The notes under the pieces were generated by a model, which saw only the letters and a program-made list of their open reading frames with translations, ran no database searches and was not told where the DNA came from. Both the position numbers and the translations under genes were made by a program. From Frankia sp. AiPa1 (GTDB lineage: Bacteria > Actinomycetota > Actinomycetes > Frankiales > Frankiaceae), in the NCBI RefSeq assembly GCF_023243075.1, contig NZ_JALKFZ020000125.1, forward strand, positions 62,001 to 126,000: DNA of 64,000 nt, in the 5' to 3' direction. Positions 1 through 8,507 of this stretch are shown here, piece after piece (within the stretch, counting starts at the first letter, position 1; each line of letters begins with the position of its first letter).

Positions 1-934
1 GCACGCTGATGTCATCACTGAACGCCCGAGCCTGCCCAGCCGCCAGGTCGACCGCACGTAGGAATCCGGTAAGCCAAGCGCCGACGCCCGCCTGCGCCGC
101 ATCGCTATCGGGCGGGCCGTCATACCGAAACGCGGTCAGGCCGGCGACATAGGCGTCGGATCGCGTGAGCAGAACCAGGCTGACCGGCAGGACCCCCGTG
201 CGGATGAGCCCCCGCCGGGTCAGCACGGTGTGAATCAGGGCTCGGCCCACTCGGCCGTTGCCGTCGGTGAACGGATGGATGGTCTCGAACTGGGCATGCA
301 CCAGGCCGGCCTGGACCAGCGGCGCGTGCCCGGCCCCCGAGGCATACCGAGCGAGATCGTCGACCAGATCCGGCACCCGTTCCGGCGGCGGTGGCACGAA
401 CTCGGCGTCCAACGGATGCCAGTATCCACCGCCCAGCCAGTTCTGACTCACGCGCGGACCCGGCGGGTCCTGGTCAGGAAGCAGGGCCCGGTAGAGGCCC
501 ACGATCCCGTCGCTGGTCACCGCTGGTGCGGACGCGAGCGCGCCGCCGGCCTCGCGTAACGCGTTCACGTTGTTCGCGACCAACCGGGCGTTCGCCGAAA
601 ACCCACCCAAGGGCAGGCCCTCGACCTCGGCCAGCTCGACGAGCGCGAGCTGCTGCGGTGAAACCTGAAGGCCCTCGATCCGCGAGGAGGCGAGCGCCTC
701 GGAACGCAGGAGGAAGCGGGCGAGCCCCTCCAGCCCACGCGCGCCAGGACTGTCCGCAAGCGCACGCACGGACGCCTCCACCTGCGCGCACTGCGCGTCC
801 AGGTCCGCGTCTACCATCAGCGGCCGGCCCACCAGCGGATCGGGAAGATACGACCGATAGCTGCCCCCGCGGCGGTCCTGCCGGCCAGGAGCGCCCAGCA
901 CCGGCTCCCAGCGGCGCTCCTCGTAGCGGGCCAC
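1..934 (-). CDS. Fic family protein (partial, C-terminus beyond window)
   Basis: The minus frame is open from a GTG at 934 to the window edge. It carries an N-terminal Fic_N-like region and the Fic signature HPFTDGNGR at about residues 220-228. The family uses this motif to transfer AMP or another nucleotide moiety to target proteins; the His is catalytic. GGGAG lies about 7 bases before the GTG. The coding density and the complete motif suggest an active enzyme, but the end of the protein is not in the window. No antitoxin (Fic-inhibitory helix) gene is visible next to it. A 16-bp inverted repeat lies just upstream. Confidence 0.85.
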   Translation of the reverse strand, partial: MARYEERRWEPVLGAPGRQDRRGGSYRSYLPDPLVGRPLMVDADLDAQCAQVEASVRALADSPGARGLEGLARFLLRSEALASSRIEGLQVSPQQLALVELAEVEGLPLGGFSANARLVANNVNALREAGGALASAPAVTSDGIVGLYRALLPDQDPPGPRVSQNWLGGGYWHPLDAEFVPPPPERVPDLVDDLARYASGAGHAPLVQAGLVHAQFETIHPFTDGNGRVGRALIHTVLTRRGLIRTGVLPVSLVLLTRSDAYVAGLTAFRYDGPPDSDAAQAGVGAWLTGFLRAVDLAAGQARAFSDDISV

Positions 935-966
935 GCGTAAGCTCCCAACCTTTAACGATCAAGGCT

Positions 967-1000
967 GCCGTTAAACTCTAGGCACCTAGAGTTTAACGGC
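967..1000. promoter_or_regulatory. 16-bp perfect inverted repeat upstream of fic
   Basis: Arms 967-982 and 985-1000 are perfect reverse complements around a CA spacer, with an AT-rich centre (TTAAACTCTAGG). The repeat lies 33-66 bases upstream of the Fic start and 11 bases past the end of the SnoaL-like gene. The AT-rich palindrome and its distance from the start fit an operator. It could also end transcription of the SnoaL-like gene, although no T-run follows. Confidence 0.55.
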
Positions 1001-1010
1001 GTGGCGGCGG

Positions 1011-1424
1011 TCAGCCGGACAGAACGCCACCGAGTGGAGCCTGACGTGCCGTGATCTTCCGGTGGCTTATGCGCCAGCCGTGGTCGTCGCGGACGACGAC
1101 GTCGTCGTGTGTGACGCTGACGGTGGTGCCGTCGGCGTGGACTCCGATGCCCTTCGAGCGGGCGTGCACCTCGCCGCCGGGCTGTTCGTCCAGGACGAGG
1201 TTCGTGACGTGGTGCCCGACCGGATTGGCCTCGCCCACGGCGAGCGCGGCGGCCCGGATCGCCGCCACGCCGACCAGCGTCCCGTACCCGAAGTCGGAGA
1301 CGTCGTAGGTGACATCCGCGGTGAACAGGTCCACGATGCCCGCCAGGTCACCGGCGTCGATCAGGTGGCCGTACCGGTGGATCAGATCCGCGATGGCGAT
1401 CCGGTCGTCGGTGCTCAGGGTCAT
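1011..1424 (-). CDS. SnoaL-like / NTF2-fold domain protein
   Basis: A protein of about 137 residues from ATG 1424 (GGGAG lies 9 bases before it; an upstream GTG-type extension to 1469 has no site). It begins with a helix (DRIAIADLIHRYGHLIDAGD) followed by FTADVTYDV and a C-terminal GWRISHRKI. This is the usual pattern of SnoaL_4/NTF2-like cone-barrel proteins, which include small isomerases, cyclases and dehydratases as well as proteins of unknown activity. It is transcribed divergently from the TetR gene, which probably controls it. The substrate cannot be read from the sequence. Confidence 0.75.
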   Translation of the reverse strand: MTLSTDDRIAIADLIHRYGHLIDAGDLAGIVDLFTADVTYDVSDFGYGTLVGVAAIRAAALAVGEANPVGHHVTNLVLDEQPGGEVHARSKGIGVHADGTTVSVTHDDVVVRDDHGWRISHRKITARQAPLGGVLSG

Positions 1425-1454
1425 CTGCTGACTCTCCCATCCCGCGGCCATAAG

Positions 1455-1468
1455 TGGGGAGTTCCCCA
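1455..1468. promoter_or_regulatory. Palindrome between SnoaL-like gene and tetR
   Basis: TGGGGA-GT-TCCCCA sits in the divergent intergenic region, followed by AT-rich sequence (ATTTATAG). It is a candidate operator for the adjacent TetR-family regulator. The assignment rests on position and symmetry alone. Confidence 0.4.
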
Positions 1469-1537
1469 TTTATAGCTCGCACCATAATGGACGACGCATC
1501 CGGTCGGCAAGGATCCGGGAGCACCGCGAGGAGGTGA

Positions 1538-2143
1538 GTGACCGTGGCGCGTCCGCCCACAGCCGCGGCCGCCCCCGGCACCGGACGCCGGTTGCGGGCG
1601 GATGCCGCGCGCAACGCCGAGCTTCTGCTTCGGGCCGCGCGGGAGCTCTTCGACGAGCGAGGTCCGGAGGTGCCACTGGATGAGATCGCTCGCCGTGCCG
1701 GTGTCGGCAACGCCACGCTCTACCGGAACTTTCCCAGCCGCGGCGATCTGCTCATCGCCGTCTACTCCGACGAGGTCGACGAGCTGTGCGCGCAGGGGGC
1801 GGCCCTCCTCGACGCCTCGGCGCCCGAGGACGGCCTGTACGCCTGGCTGGACCTGTTCGCCGAGCATGTCGCGTCCAGGCGGCCACTCGCCGAGGCGGCG
1901 ATCGCGCAGGAGCCCGCCGAGCGGCGTGGGCAGTCCGCGCGGCACTGGCACGCCCGGATGCGCGCGACCACCGCGGCTCATCTGGCCCGTGCCCGCGAGG
2001 CCGGCACCGTGCGGCCCGAGCTCACCCCCGTCGACCTGCTCTCCCTCACCAGCGCCGCCGCTCTGGCCAGCACCGACCCGGCCGACGCGGTCCGGCTGAT
2101 CCGGGTCATGCGCCACGGCATCGAACCCGCTGGGAGTGGTTGA
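1538..2143 (+). CDS. TetR family transcriptional regulator
   Basis: A protein of 201 residues with an N-terminal TetR helix-turn-helix (about residues 25-70, including GVGNATLYRNFPSRGDLL) and a variable helical ligand-binding C-terminus. GAGGAGG at 1528-1534 allows GTG 1538 or, with better spacing, GTG 1544. It is divergent from the SnoaL-like gene across a short palindrome, so autoregulation and control of that neighbour are likely. The ligand is unknown. Confidence 0.9.
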   Translation: MTVARPPTAAAAPGTGRRLRADAARNAELLLRAARELFDERGPEVPLDEIARRAGVGNATLYRNFPSRGDLLIAVYSDEVDELCAQGAALLDASAPEDGLYAWLDLFAEHVASRRPLAEAAIAQEPAERRGQSARHWHARMRATTAAHLARAREAGTVRPELTPVDLLSLTSAAALASTDPADAVRLIRVMRHGIEPAGSG

Positions 2144-2177
2144 CCCTCCAGTCGGTGGAGACCCGAGGATCAACTCC

Positions 2178-3089
2178 ATGATGATCGGTCAGCTGGCGGC
2201 GCGCACCGGACTGCCGGTGCGGACGTTGCGGTTCTACGCCGATGCCGGTGTGCTGCCCGCGCTGGGACGCACACCGGCGGGTTACCGGCAGTTCGGGCCC
2301 GACGCCGTGGCGCGGGCCCGCCTGGTCCGCACCCTGCGCGAGCTCGGCATCGGGCTGGACGACATCAGGCGTGTGCTCGATGCCGAAACGTCCCTGCCGG
2401 CCCTCGTCGCCGAGCATGTCCGCGCGCTGGACGCCCAGATCCGCCTGCTGCGGCTGCGGCGTGCGGTGCTGCGCGCGTTCGGATCCACCCATTCCACCGG
2501 TTTCGAGGAGCTCGCCCGCATGACCGACCTGACCACGCTGACCGCCGAGCAGCGCCGGCGGATCGTCGACGACTATCTGGACGCCGTGTTCGGCGACGCC
2601 CCCGACCCGGTCGCCGACCGGCTGAGCATGGGCGCGCCCGAGCTGCCCGACGACCCGACCCCCGAGCAGGTAGCGGCCTGGCTGGAGATCGCCGAGTTGT
2701 TGCGCGACCCGGACTTCATCGCCACCAGCCGCCGGATGGCGCAACGGGCCCGGGCCGAGGGGCCGCAGCCGGACGTGGGGCAGTTCGACGTCGGCAAGGC
2801 GGTGGGTGCATTCGCCGGGCCAGCCGCCCGCGCCGCGGTCGACCCCGCCTCCGCCGAGGCCCTGGCGGTCGTCGAACGCCTCGAGGCTCTCGGCCCCACC
2901 CCGCCGGAGGATCGCCGCCAGGTCGCCGACCGCATCGAGGCCTTCACCGATCGTCGGGTCGGCCGTTACTGGACGCTCGTCGGCATCATCAATGGCTGGG
3001 CGCCCGGGCAGGCCCCCGACGACATCATCGACGCATGGGAGTGGTACGCCCAGGCCCTGCGCGCCCATGCCGCACAAGGATCCGCCTAA
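2178..3089 (+). CDS. MerR family transcriptional regulator
   Basis: A protein of 303 residues. It opens with MMIGQLAARTGLPVRTLRFY, the MerR DNA-binding helix-turn-helix, then the wing (GYRQFGPDAVARARLVR) and dimerisation helix. The long C-terminal helical region (about residues 110-300) is of a type seen in actinobacterial MerR proteins with an effector domain. ATG 2178 is preceded by GAGGA; the 14-residue upstream extension lacks a site. The gene starts 35 bases after tetR and may be cotranscribed with it. No metal-binding cysteines of the CueR/MerR type are evident, so a small-molecule effector is more likely than a metal. Confidence 0.85.
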   Translation: MMIGQLAARTGLPVRTLRFYADAGVLPALGRTPAGYRQFGPDAVARARLVRTLRELGIGLDDIRRVLDAETSLPALVAEHVRALDAQIRLLRLRRAVLRAFGSTHSTGFEELARMTDLTTLTAEQRRRIVDDYLDAVFGDAPDPVADRLSMGAPELPDDPTPEQVAAWLEIAELLRDPDFIATSRRMAQRARAEGPQPDVGQFDVGKAVGAFAGPAARAAVDPASAEALAVVERLEALGPTPPEDRRQVADRIEAFTDRRVGRYWTLVGIINGWAPGQAPDDIIDAWEWYAQALRAHAAQGSA

Positions 3090-3247
3090 CCGGCGAGCAT
3101 CGTCGTGAGCAGGCCGCGGGCGTGGTCGTCCGCATCCCTCATCGATGGCAGAACGGGCCCGGGAAGCGGATAGTCCGGCGGACACCTCATGGTAGTGTTC
3201 GTGCCGATCCCGGCCGATTCACCGCCCTGATTTCGGGATAGCGACCG

Positions 3248-3286
3248 AAAGGCCAGCATCGGCATACGTTGCCGATGCTGGCCTTT
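3248..3286. terminator. 17-bp perfect hairpin before the tyrosinase gene
   Basis: Arms 3248-3264 (AAAGGCCAGCATCGGCA) and 3270-3286 are perfectly complementary around a 5-base loop. The AAA/TTT ends make it look the same on both strands. It lies 159 bases past merR and 28 bases before the tyrosinase start. A bidirectional terminator isolating merR is the simplest reading; an attenuator in the tyrosinase leader is possible. Confidence 0.65.
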
Positions 3287-3313
3287 GCCAGATTCTTCGC
3301 AGGTGGGGTTACC

Positions 3314-4852
3314 GTGGCACAGACGCGTCGCAATGTGTGGGAGCTTGGCGGCGAGTGGGCCGACCCGATCCTCTGGTACGCCCGCGGGGTCGCCGCGATG
3401 CGGGCGCGACCCCTCGCCGACCCCACCAGCTGGCGTTTCTACGCCGGCATCCACGGGTTCGACCAGCAACTGTGGCGCGCGCTCGGCTACTTCACCTCCT
3501 CCGACCGGCTACCGAGCGATGCCCTGAGAAGGCGGTTCTGGGCCCAGTGCCAACATGGCAGTTGGTATTTTCTGCCGTGGCACCGCGGATATCTGCTCGC
3601 CTTCGAGCAGATCATCCGGGCCGCCGTGGTCAAGCTCGGCGGCCCGGCCGACTGGGCGTTGCCCTACTGGGACTATTTCAGACCGGGCCAGAACACGCTG
3701 CCGCCCGCCTTCGCCCGGCCCGACTGGCCGGACGGGGGAGACAATCCCCTGTTCGTACGGCCACGGTTCGGCCCGGCCGGCGACGGCACGGTGAACGTAC
3801 CCCTCGACAAGGTGAACGTGCGGGCTCTGAACGAACGTGCCTTCACCGGAGTGTCCAATGGCGGCAGTCCTGGTTTCGGCGGGGTTGACACGGGCTTCGC
3901 GCATTCCGGGCGGATCCCCGGCGGGCTGGAGAGCCAGCCGCACAACATGGTGCACGTCCTGGTCGGCGGCGACGACGGGAGCCTGCCGGGTGCGATGTCG
4001 GTACCCGACAGCGCCGGCCTCGACCCGATCTTCTGGCTGCACCACGCCAACATCGACCGGCTGTGGGAATCCTGGAACCGGTCCGCGCCGACCCATCGCG
4101 ATCCCACCGACGCCCACTGGACCGGCGGCCCGGCCGGGCGCGGCCAGCGGGCCTTCGCGATGCCGAAACCCGACGGCACTACCTGGACTTTCACACCCGC
4201 CGAGATGACCAGTCTCGCGGCCCTCGGGTACACCTACTCCGACCTGACACCGGCGATCGTCGCGGCGCCGCCCGCCGAACGGCTGGAGCGGCTCGGGATC
4301 ACTGCCCACACGGAAGGAGCACGGCGCTTGCCGGACGACACCGGTTCCGAGGACACCACGGTCGAGCTGGTCGGCGCCTCCGCCGGGCCGGTGCCGATCC
4401 GGGGCAGCGACGTGCGCGGCCACGTGCGGCTCGACTCGGGCATGCGGCGCAAGGTCACCGCCAGTCTCGCCCCGGGGCTTCGGGCCGCGGGCAGTCCCCC
4501 GGCGCCGGACCGCGTGTTCCTCAACCTCGAGAACATCCGCGGGCAGTCGGACACGGCCGCCTTCGACGTCTACCTCGGTGTGCCCGACGACGAGGACCCG
4601 ACCGCCTTTCCCGACCGGCTCGCCGGCAGTGTCGCACCGTTCGGCCTGCGCAAGGCCAGCACACCCGACCAGGAGCACGCGGGTCAGGGCCTCACCTTCG
4701 TCCTCGAGATCACGGACATCGTCGACCGGCTCCACCTCGGCAACTCGTTCGACGTCGACGCTCTGCCCGTCCGGATCGTGCCGATCAATCCGGTCCCGGA
4801 CGAGGCCGGCGTCAGCATCGGCCGGATCAGCGTCTTTCGCGGCGGCGTCTGA
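3314..4852 (+). CDS. Tyrosinase / polyphenol oxidase-like dicopper protein
   Basis: A protein of 512 residues from GTG 3314 (GGTGGGG just upstream; a longer TTG form would run through the hairpin). The type-3 copper site is complete. CuA histidines lie near 47, 81 and 90 (WYFLPWHRGYLLAFE). CuB histidines lie near 210, 214 and 244 (SQPHNMVH and DPIFWLHHANIDR). Such enzymes oxidise phenols or catechols to quinones with O2. The region from about 340 on (FLNLENIRGQ to SIGRISVFRGG) resembles the C-terminal beta domain found in plant-type polyphenol oxidases and related bacterial proteins. There is no signal peptide. The next gene, 14 bases on, encodes a Met/His-rich membrane protein, possibly its copper partner. 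Confidence 0.88.
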   Translation: MAQTRRNVWELGGEWADPILWYARGVAAMRARPLADPTSWRFYAGIHGFDQQLWRALGYFTSSDRLPSDALRRRFWAQCQHGSWYFLPWHRGYLLAFEQIIRAAVVKLGGPADWALPYWDYFRPGQNTLPPAFARPDWPDGGDNPLFVRPRFGPAGDGTVNVPLDKVNVRALNERAFTGVSNGGSPGFGGVDTGFAHSGRIPGGLESQPHNMVHVLVGGDDGSLPGAMSVPDSAGLDPIFWLHHANIDRLWESWNRSAPTHRDPTDAHWTGGPAGRGQRAFAMPKPDGTTWTFTPAEMTSLAALGYTYSDLTPAIVAAPPAERLERLGITAHTEGARRLPDDTGSEDTTVELVGASAGPVPIRGSDVRGHVRLDSGMRRKVTASLAPGLRAAGSPPAPDRVFLNLENIRGQSDTAAFDVYLGVPDDEDPTAFPDRLAGSVAPFGLRKASTPDQEHAGQGLTFVLEITDIVDRLHLGNSFDVDALPVRIVPINPVPDEAGVSIGRISVFRGGV

Positions 4853-4866
4853 ACCGGCCTCGGACG

Positions 4867-5844
4867 ATGAGATCCCAGGCACCGTCCGGGGCGACGCCCG
4901 AGGCCCGCCATCGTCGCCGCATCCGCGGGCCGGTACTGGCAGTCACGGCGATCGCGTGGGCGGCAACCCTCGCCATCCACGCGCTCATGTCCGGCTCGGG
5001 GCACTCCATGCACGGAGCGCCTGGTCCACACGACATGCGTGGCATGCACGCGATGCACGGCATGCCCGGCATGCCCGGCCCGGAGAACGGCCCGATCCTC
5101 GTCATCCTCGAAACCCATCCCGCGGACGCGATGGCGCCGGGGGACGCGTTCTCGGCGGAATCACTGTGGATGTTCCTGGTCTCCTGGCCGTTCATGCTGA
5201 CGGCCATGATGGCGCCGCTGCTGATTCCAGCCCTGCGTCATGTGTACGTGCGCAGCCTGCCCAGCCGCCGGCGGCGCACCCTGGCGCTGCTCACCGCGGC
5301 CTATGCGGCGATCTGGTCAGCCGGCGGGCTGATTCTCTTCGTGCTCGCCGGCGCGATTCTGGCAATCAGGCGATGGCTGTCGTTGTCGCCGAACGGCACA
5401 TTTTTTCCAGACAGCGCAGTTTTTCCGGACGATATGGTTGCCCTCGCAATCGGCGTCGTCGTGGCAGTGGCCTGGCAGTTCTCGCCGCTCAAACAGCGCT
5501 GCCTCAATCGCCATCACGCGCATCCGCCAATGGCCGCCTTCGGCCGCGATGCCGACGTCGCCGCGCTGCGATTCGGCGGCATGCACGCCTTCTGGTGTCT
5601 CGGGTCCTGCTGGGCGCTGATGCTGCTACCGCTTCTGTTCGACCGGTGGCATCTGGTCGCGATGGCTGTCGTCACGCTCTGGATCTGGGCCGAGGTCCTC
5701 GACCCTCCCGTGGCCCCGGCCTGGCGTCCACGTCTCCCGGTCACGGCCGCACGCCTCGTTTCCGCCGCCGCACGGCAGCGCTCCGTCACGCAGCTCTGCT
5801 GGGCCATCCGGGGCGACCGCGTCACCCCACCGACGCCGTCGTAA
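4867..5844 (+). CDS. DUF2182 family membrane protein, Met/His-rich loop
   Basis: A protein of 325 residues with a basic N-terminus and a first membrane segment (about 20-40). A striking extracytoplasmic loop follows, rich in Met and His (GHSMHG, HDMRGMHAMHGMPGMPG; about 40-70). Several more membrane helices include MFLVSWPFMLTAMMAPLLIPALR and a KQRCLNRHH segment, as in DUF2182 predicted metal-binding membrane proteins. It follows the tyrosinase by 14 bases and is probably cotranscribed. The Met/His motif resembles copper-binding loops, so a role in copper delivery to the tyrosinase is inferred. The molecular function of DUF2182 is not established as far as I know. Confidence 0.8.
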   Translation: MRSQAPSGATPEARHRRRIRGPVLAVTAIAWAATLAIHALMSGSGHSMHGAPGPHDMRGMHAMHGMPGMPGPENGPILVILETHPADAMAPGDAFSAESLWMFLVSWPFMLTAMMAPLLIPALRHVYVRSLPSRRRRTLALLTAAYAAIWSAGGLILFVLAGAILAIRRWLSLSPNGTFFPDSAVFPDDMVALAIGVVVAVAWQFSPLKQRCLNRHHAHPPMAAFGRDADVAALRFGGMHAFWCLGSCWALMLLPLLFDRWHLVAMAVVTLWIWAEVLDPPVAPAWRPRLPVTAARLVSAAARQRSVTQLCWAIRGDRVTPPTPS

Positions 5845-5915
5845 CGACCGCCGCACATATCGGCGGCGGCCAGGGCGGGTCCGATCACGGAGCGCCCACT
5901 CGGGTCGCGCGGCGG

Positions 5916-6860
5916 TCAGCTGGCCCTGCGCACGTCCGCGCAGCCGGATTCGTCCGGCAGCAGTGGCCGCAGGCTCACGCGCCAGCGCTTGCCGCCGGAT
6001 CTCCACGCGGTGGTGGTCACCGCCTGGCGCGCCGCGGCGGTCACCTTCGTTGCCGCGTCGCCCCGGGCCGTCACACAACTGAGTTCAGTGTCTGCGCGCA
6101 GTGGTTCTCCGGGCAGTGCCGGCCCTGGCCACGAACGCTCGGCCTGGCGCGGAAGGCCGTCGGCGCACAGCCCGCCCGGCTCGGTTCCTGCCAACGCGGT
6201 GGTGTCCGGGGAGGAGCAGGTGTCGGTCCACGGCGCGGCGATCGCGGCCACCGCGGCGGGCAGGTAGGTCGTTGATGTGCCGACCGCGCCCGCGCCCAGC
6301 GTCGCGGGCAGGTCGGTCAGCGCGTCATACAGGCTTCTGGCCGCCCGCCGCGCGGCCTGCTGGTGGGCGGTCAGCCCCGAGCCGTCCGATTCGAGCAACG
6401 CCGGTATCTCGGCCCTGGTGACGCCAGAAGCGGTGCGGATGGTGAAGCGGGTCGATGTGGCATCCGCGATGGGTGGCTGGCCGAAGTCCCGTTCGGTGCC
6501 GATGCCGGCCGCGACCGCCCGGTCGACGAGCCTGCGCACGTCCGCGACCGGGATCCGTCGAAGCTGGACGTTGGGCCAGGCCGGTGGCGGAGCGATCGCG
6601 ATCTGCGGGCCCTCGTCGATCACCTGCCCGTCCGCGTAGATGGCCACGATCGGCAGCCTGGTGAGCACCAGGTCCGCCGGCACGAAACCACCCGTCCGCT
6701 CCACCCGCACAGCCACCGTCGCGCCGCTGCCGGCGCCCCCTCCCGTAGCGCCCCCGCCGCGTGCTCCGTCCACTGTGGCCACGCCGGTTCCAGCACAGGC
6801 CGCGGTCGCAAGAACCATCGGCACGACGGCCATCAGCAGCCGAGCACCGCGCGTCATCAT
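5916..6860 (-). CDS. Predicted lipoprotein of unknown function
   Basis: About 314 residues from ATG 6860 (AAAAGG 8 bases upstream; ATG 6881 and 6866 are alternatives). The N-terminus is a lipoprotein signal (MMTRGARLLMAVVPM then LATAAC, the lipobox Cys). It is followed by a Gly/Ala-rich linker and a globular region with a few cysteines (DTCSSPD, GGLCADG, LSCVT, SGCAD) that could form disulfides outside the cell. I do not recognise a family. It stands alone, convergent with the DUF2182 gene and divergent from the HAD gene. Confidence 0.7.
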   Translation of the reverse strand: MMTRGARLLMAVVPMVLATAACAGTGVATVDGARGGGATGGGAGSGATVAVRVERTGGFVPADLVLTRLPIVAIYADGQVIDEGPQIAIAPPPAWPNVQLRRIPVADVRRLVDRAVAAGIGTERDFGQPPIADATSTRFTIRTASGVTRAEIPALLESDGSGLTAHQQAARRAARSLYDALTDLPATLGAGAVGTSTTYLPAAVAAIAAPWTDTCSSPDTTALAGTEPGGLCADGLPRQAERSWPGPALPGEPLRADTELSCVTARGDAATKVTAAARQAVTTTAWRSGGKRWRVSLRPLLPDESGCADVRRAS

Positions 6861-7028
6861 AGCCATGGCCTTTTGTAACATCTCTGGCGAGCAGAGCAGG
6901 CTCACGTCCCGTGACTGCTGCCCGCGGCACCGGTGCTCACCGGCCGAGCGACGTCCCTGACCAGCCCGCTCCCCCGCCGCGTGCCCCGACGGCCGCGAGT
7001 CACCCCGAAGTCCTGACCATACTAAGTT

Positions 7029-7736
7029 ATGCCACATGTCCAGGGCACCCAGCCGAGCTGGCCTCAGGCCATTCTGGTGGATTTCTACGGGACGGTCGTC
7101 GAGGAGGACGATCAGCTGATCTCGCAGATCTGCGTCGAGATCAGTGGCACCGCCAGCCAGCAGGTCGATCCGCGCACGGTCAGCGCGTACTGGTCGGCCC
7201 TGTTCTCGGACCTGTGCACGGCGTCCACGGGCCATTCCTTCATCACTCTGCGGACCCTGGAACGCCGGTCTCTCCAGGAGACGATCCGACGCTTCGGATC
7301 GTCAATGGACGAGGAAGCCCTGAGCGGGCGACTGTTCGCGTACTGGCAGCAGCCGACTCTGTTTCCTGACGCCACGGTGCTCCTGACCGAGATCACATGT
7401 CCGGTGTGCATCGTCTCGGACATCGACCGCGCCGACATCGAGGCGGCGATCAGCCAGCTCGGGATCCAGGTCGACCTGGTGGTGACGAGCGAGGACGCCC
7501 GCGCGTACAAGCCACGGCCGGAGCCGTTCCGACTCGCCCTTGGCCTGCTCGGGCTGACACCTGATCAGGTTCTGCACATCGGCGATTCACTGACCTGCGA
7601 CGTGGCCGGAGCCACCTCGCTTGGCATCCCGGCCATCTGGGTGAACCGAACCGGCCGGACCCGCCCGCCGCAGCAACGGATCATCCACGAGGTGCCGGAC
7701 CTGACCCCCGTCGTGGAAATCCTCGCCAGATCGTGA
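7029..7736 (+). CDS. HAD superfamily hydrolase
   Basis: A protein of 235 residues with the four HAD motifs: the nucleophile in LVDFYGTVVEE (D18), VSD near residue 120 (motif II), KPRPEPF near 160 (motif III lysine) and HIGDSLTCDVAGA near 180 (motif IV). The layout matches phosphatase/dehalogenase-type HAD proteins with a helical cap (about 25-100). Motif I has DFYGT in place of DxDGT, as in some dehalogenase-like members. No clear ribosome binding site precedes ATG 7029, so the start is uncertain. The substrate is not predictable. Confidence 0.85.
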   Translation: MPHVQGTQPSWPQAILVDFYGTVVEEDDQLISQICVEISGTASQQVDPRTVSAYWSALFSDLCTASTGHSFITLRTLERRSLQETIRRFGSSMDEEALSGRLFAYWQQPTLFPDATVLLTEITCPVCIVSDIDRADIEAAISQLGIQVDLVVTSEDARAYKPRPEPFRLALGLLGLTPDQVLHIGDSLTCDVAGATSLGIPAIWVNRTGRTRPPQQRIIHEVPDLTPVVEILARS

Positions 7737-8507
7737 CCGCCCACAACTGGCGATGACCTTCCGGCCGGGGCACCTGGCCGCGCCCCGATGCGGCCCGAGC
7801 CAATTCCCTCAGCCCTCGCGAGAAACCTGACCCAATGGCGGCAGCAATGTGCTGCATCTCACATACTTGCCCGTTCGAGCTTGGCCGTCACGCAGGGTCA
7901 CAGCCGGAGAAGGGGCTCCGCCCTGGGGCTGGCCGGCGTCAATGCACGCATGCGGCCGGTGCGGCTTTCCGCCACGTCAGCGCCCCCATGCCCGACTTCG
8001 TCAAGCACATGTCACACGCCTCAGCTTCCGTTCAACGGCTGGCGCCCACGGCTCGGGATACATGCTGCCTGCTCTCCGTGACGGCCGGACGAGCTCCCAA
8101 CTCACCCCGACGGGGATGATCCGACTTTACCGGGCGTTTGGCTGCGAAGCCACGCCAATCGCCTGGCACCGTTATTGATTGTTGAGCATATTTTCACGCG
8201 GGGGAGGTCGCCGCTCGTGGTGACAATCGGGCGAAGCTCGGGCGGAGGCGTCACACGGACGTTGCCATCGGCGAACATCGTTCGACCATGGTCAACGGCG
8301 CTCCAGGGCATCAAGGGCGACAGCCGGCCACCGGCCCGGGCGAGCCCGGGAAGTTCTCTGTTTATCACCGTATTGTATAGCCCTTTCCGCGGCGCCTCCT
8401 GACGCCGCGGAAGCATGCGGAAGCACCGGTGGGAGAATGGCCGGCCAGGTTTCCGTGCAATCGGGGGGCCGACATCTCGGATCCAATGAACCACCGCTGG
8501 AGGAGAC
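7737..8507. other. 770-bp stretch with no supported gene; hairpin near its end
   Basis: No frame on either strand has recognisable protein content. A hairpin CCGCGGCG / CGCCGCGG with an 8-base loop lies at 8387-8410, preceded by a T-rich stretch including TATTGTATAG at 8371-8380 that could be a -10 element. The region probably holds the promoter of the operon starting at 8508. Confidence 0.45.

Noticed and set aside
4063-4866. A long ORF starting at 4063 covering the end of the tyrosinase gene
   Set aside because: The first part is an Arg/Pro-rich shadow of the tyrosinase frame. Real protein content begins at ATG 4867.
7788-8178. Three overlapping ORFs of 94-109 codons between the HAD and TrpF-like genes
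   Set aside because: Composition is unlike the neighbours (Cys/His/Arg-rich in all three frames) with no ribosome sites or motifs.
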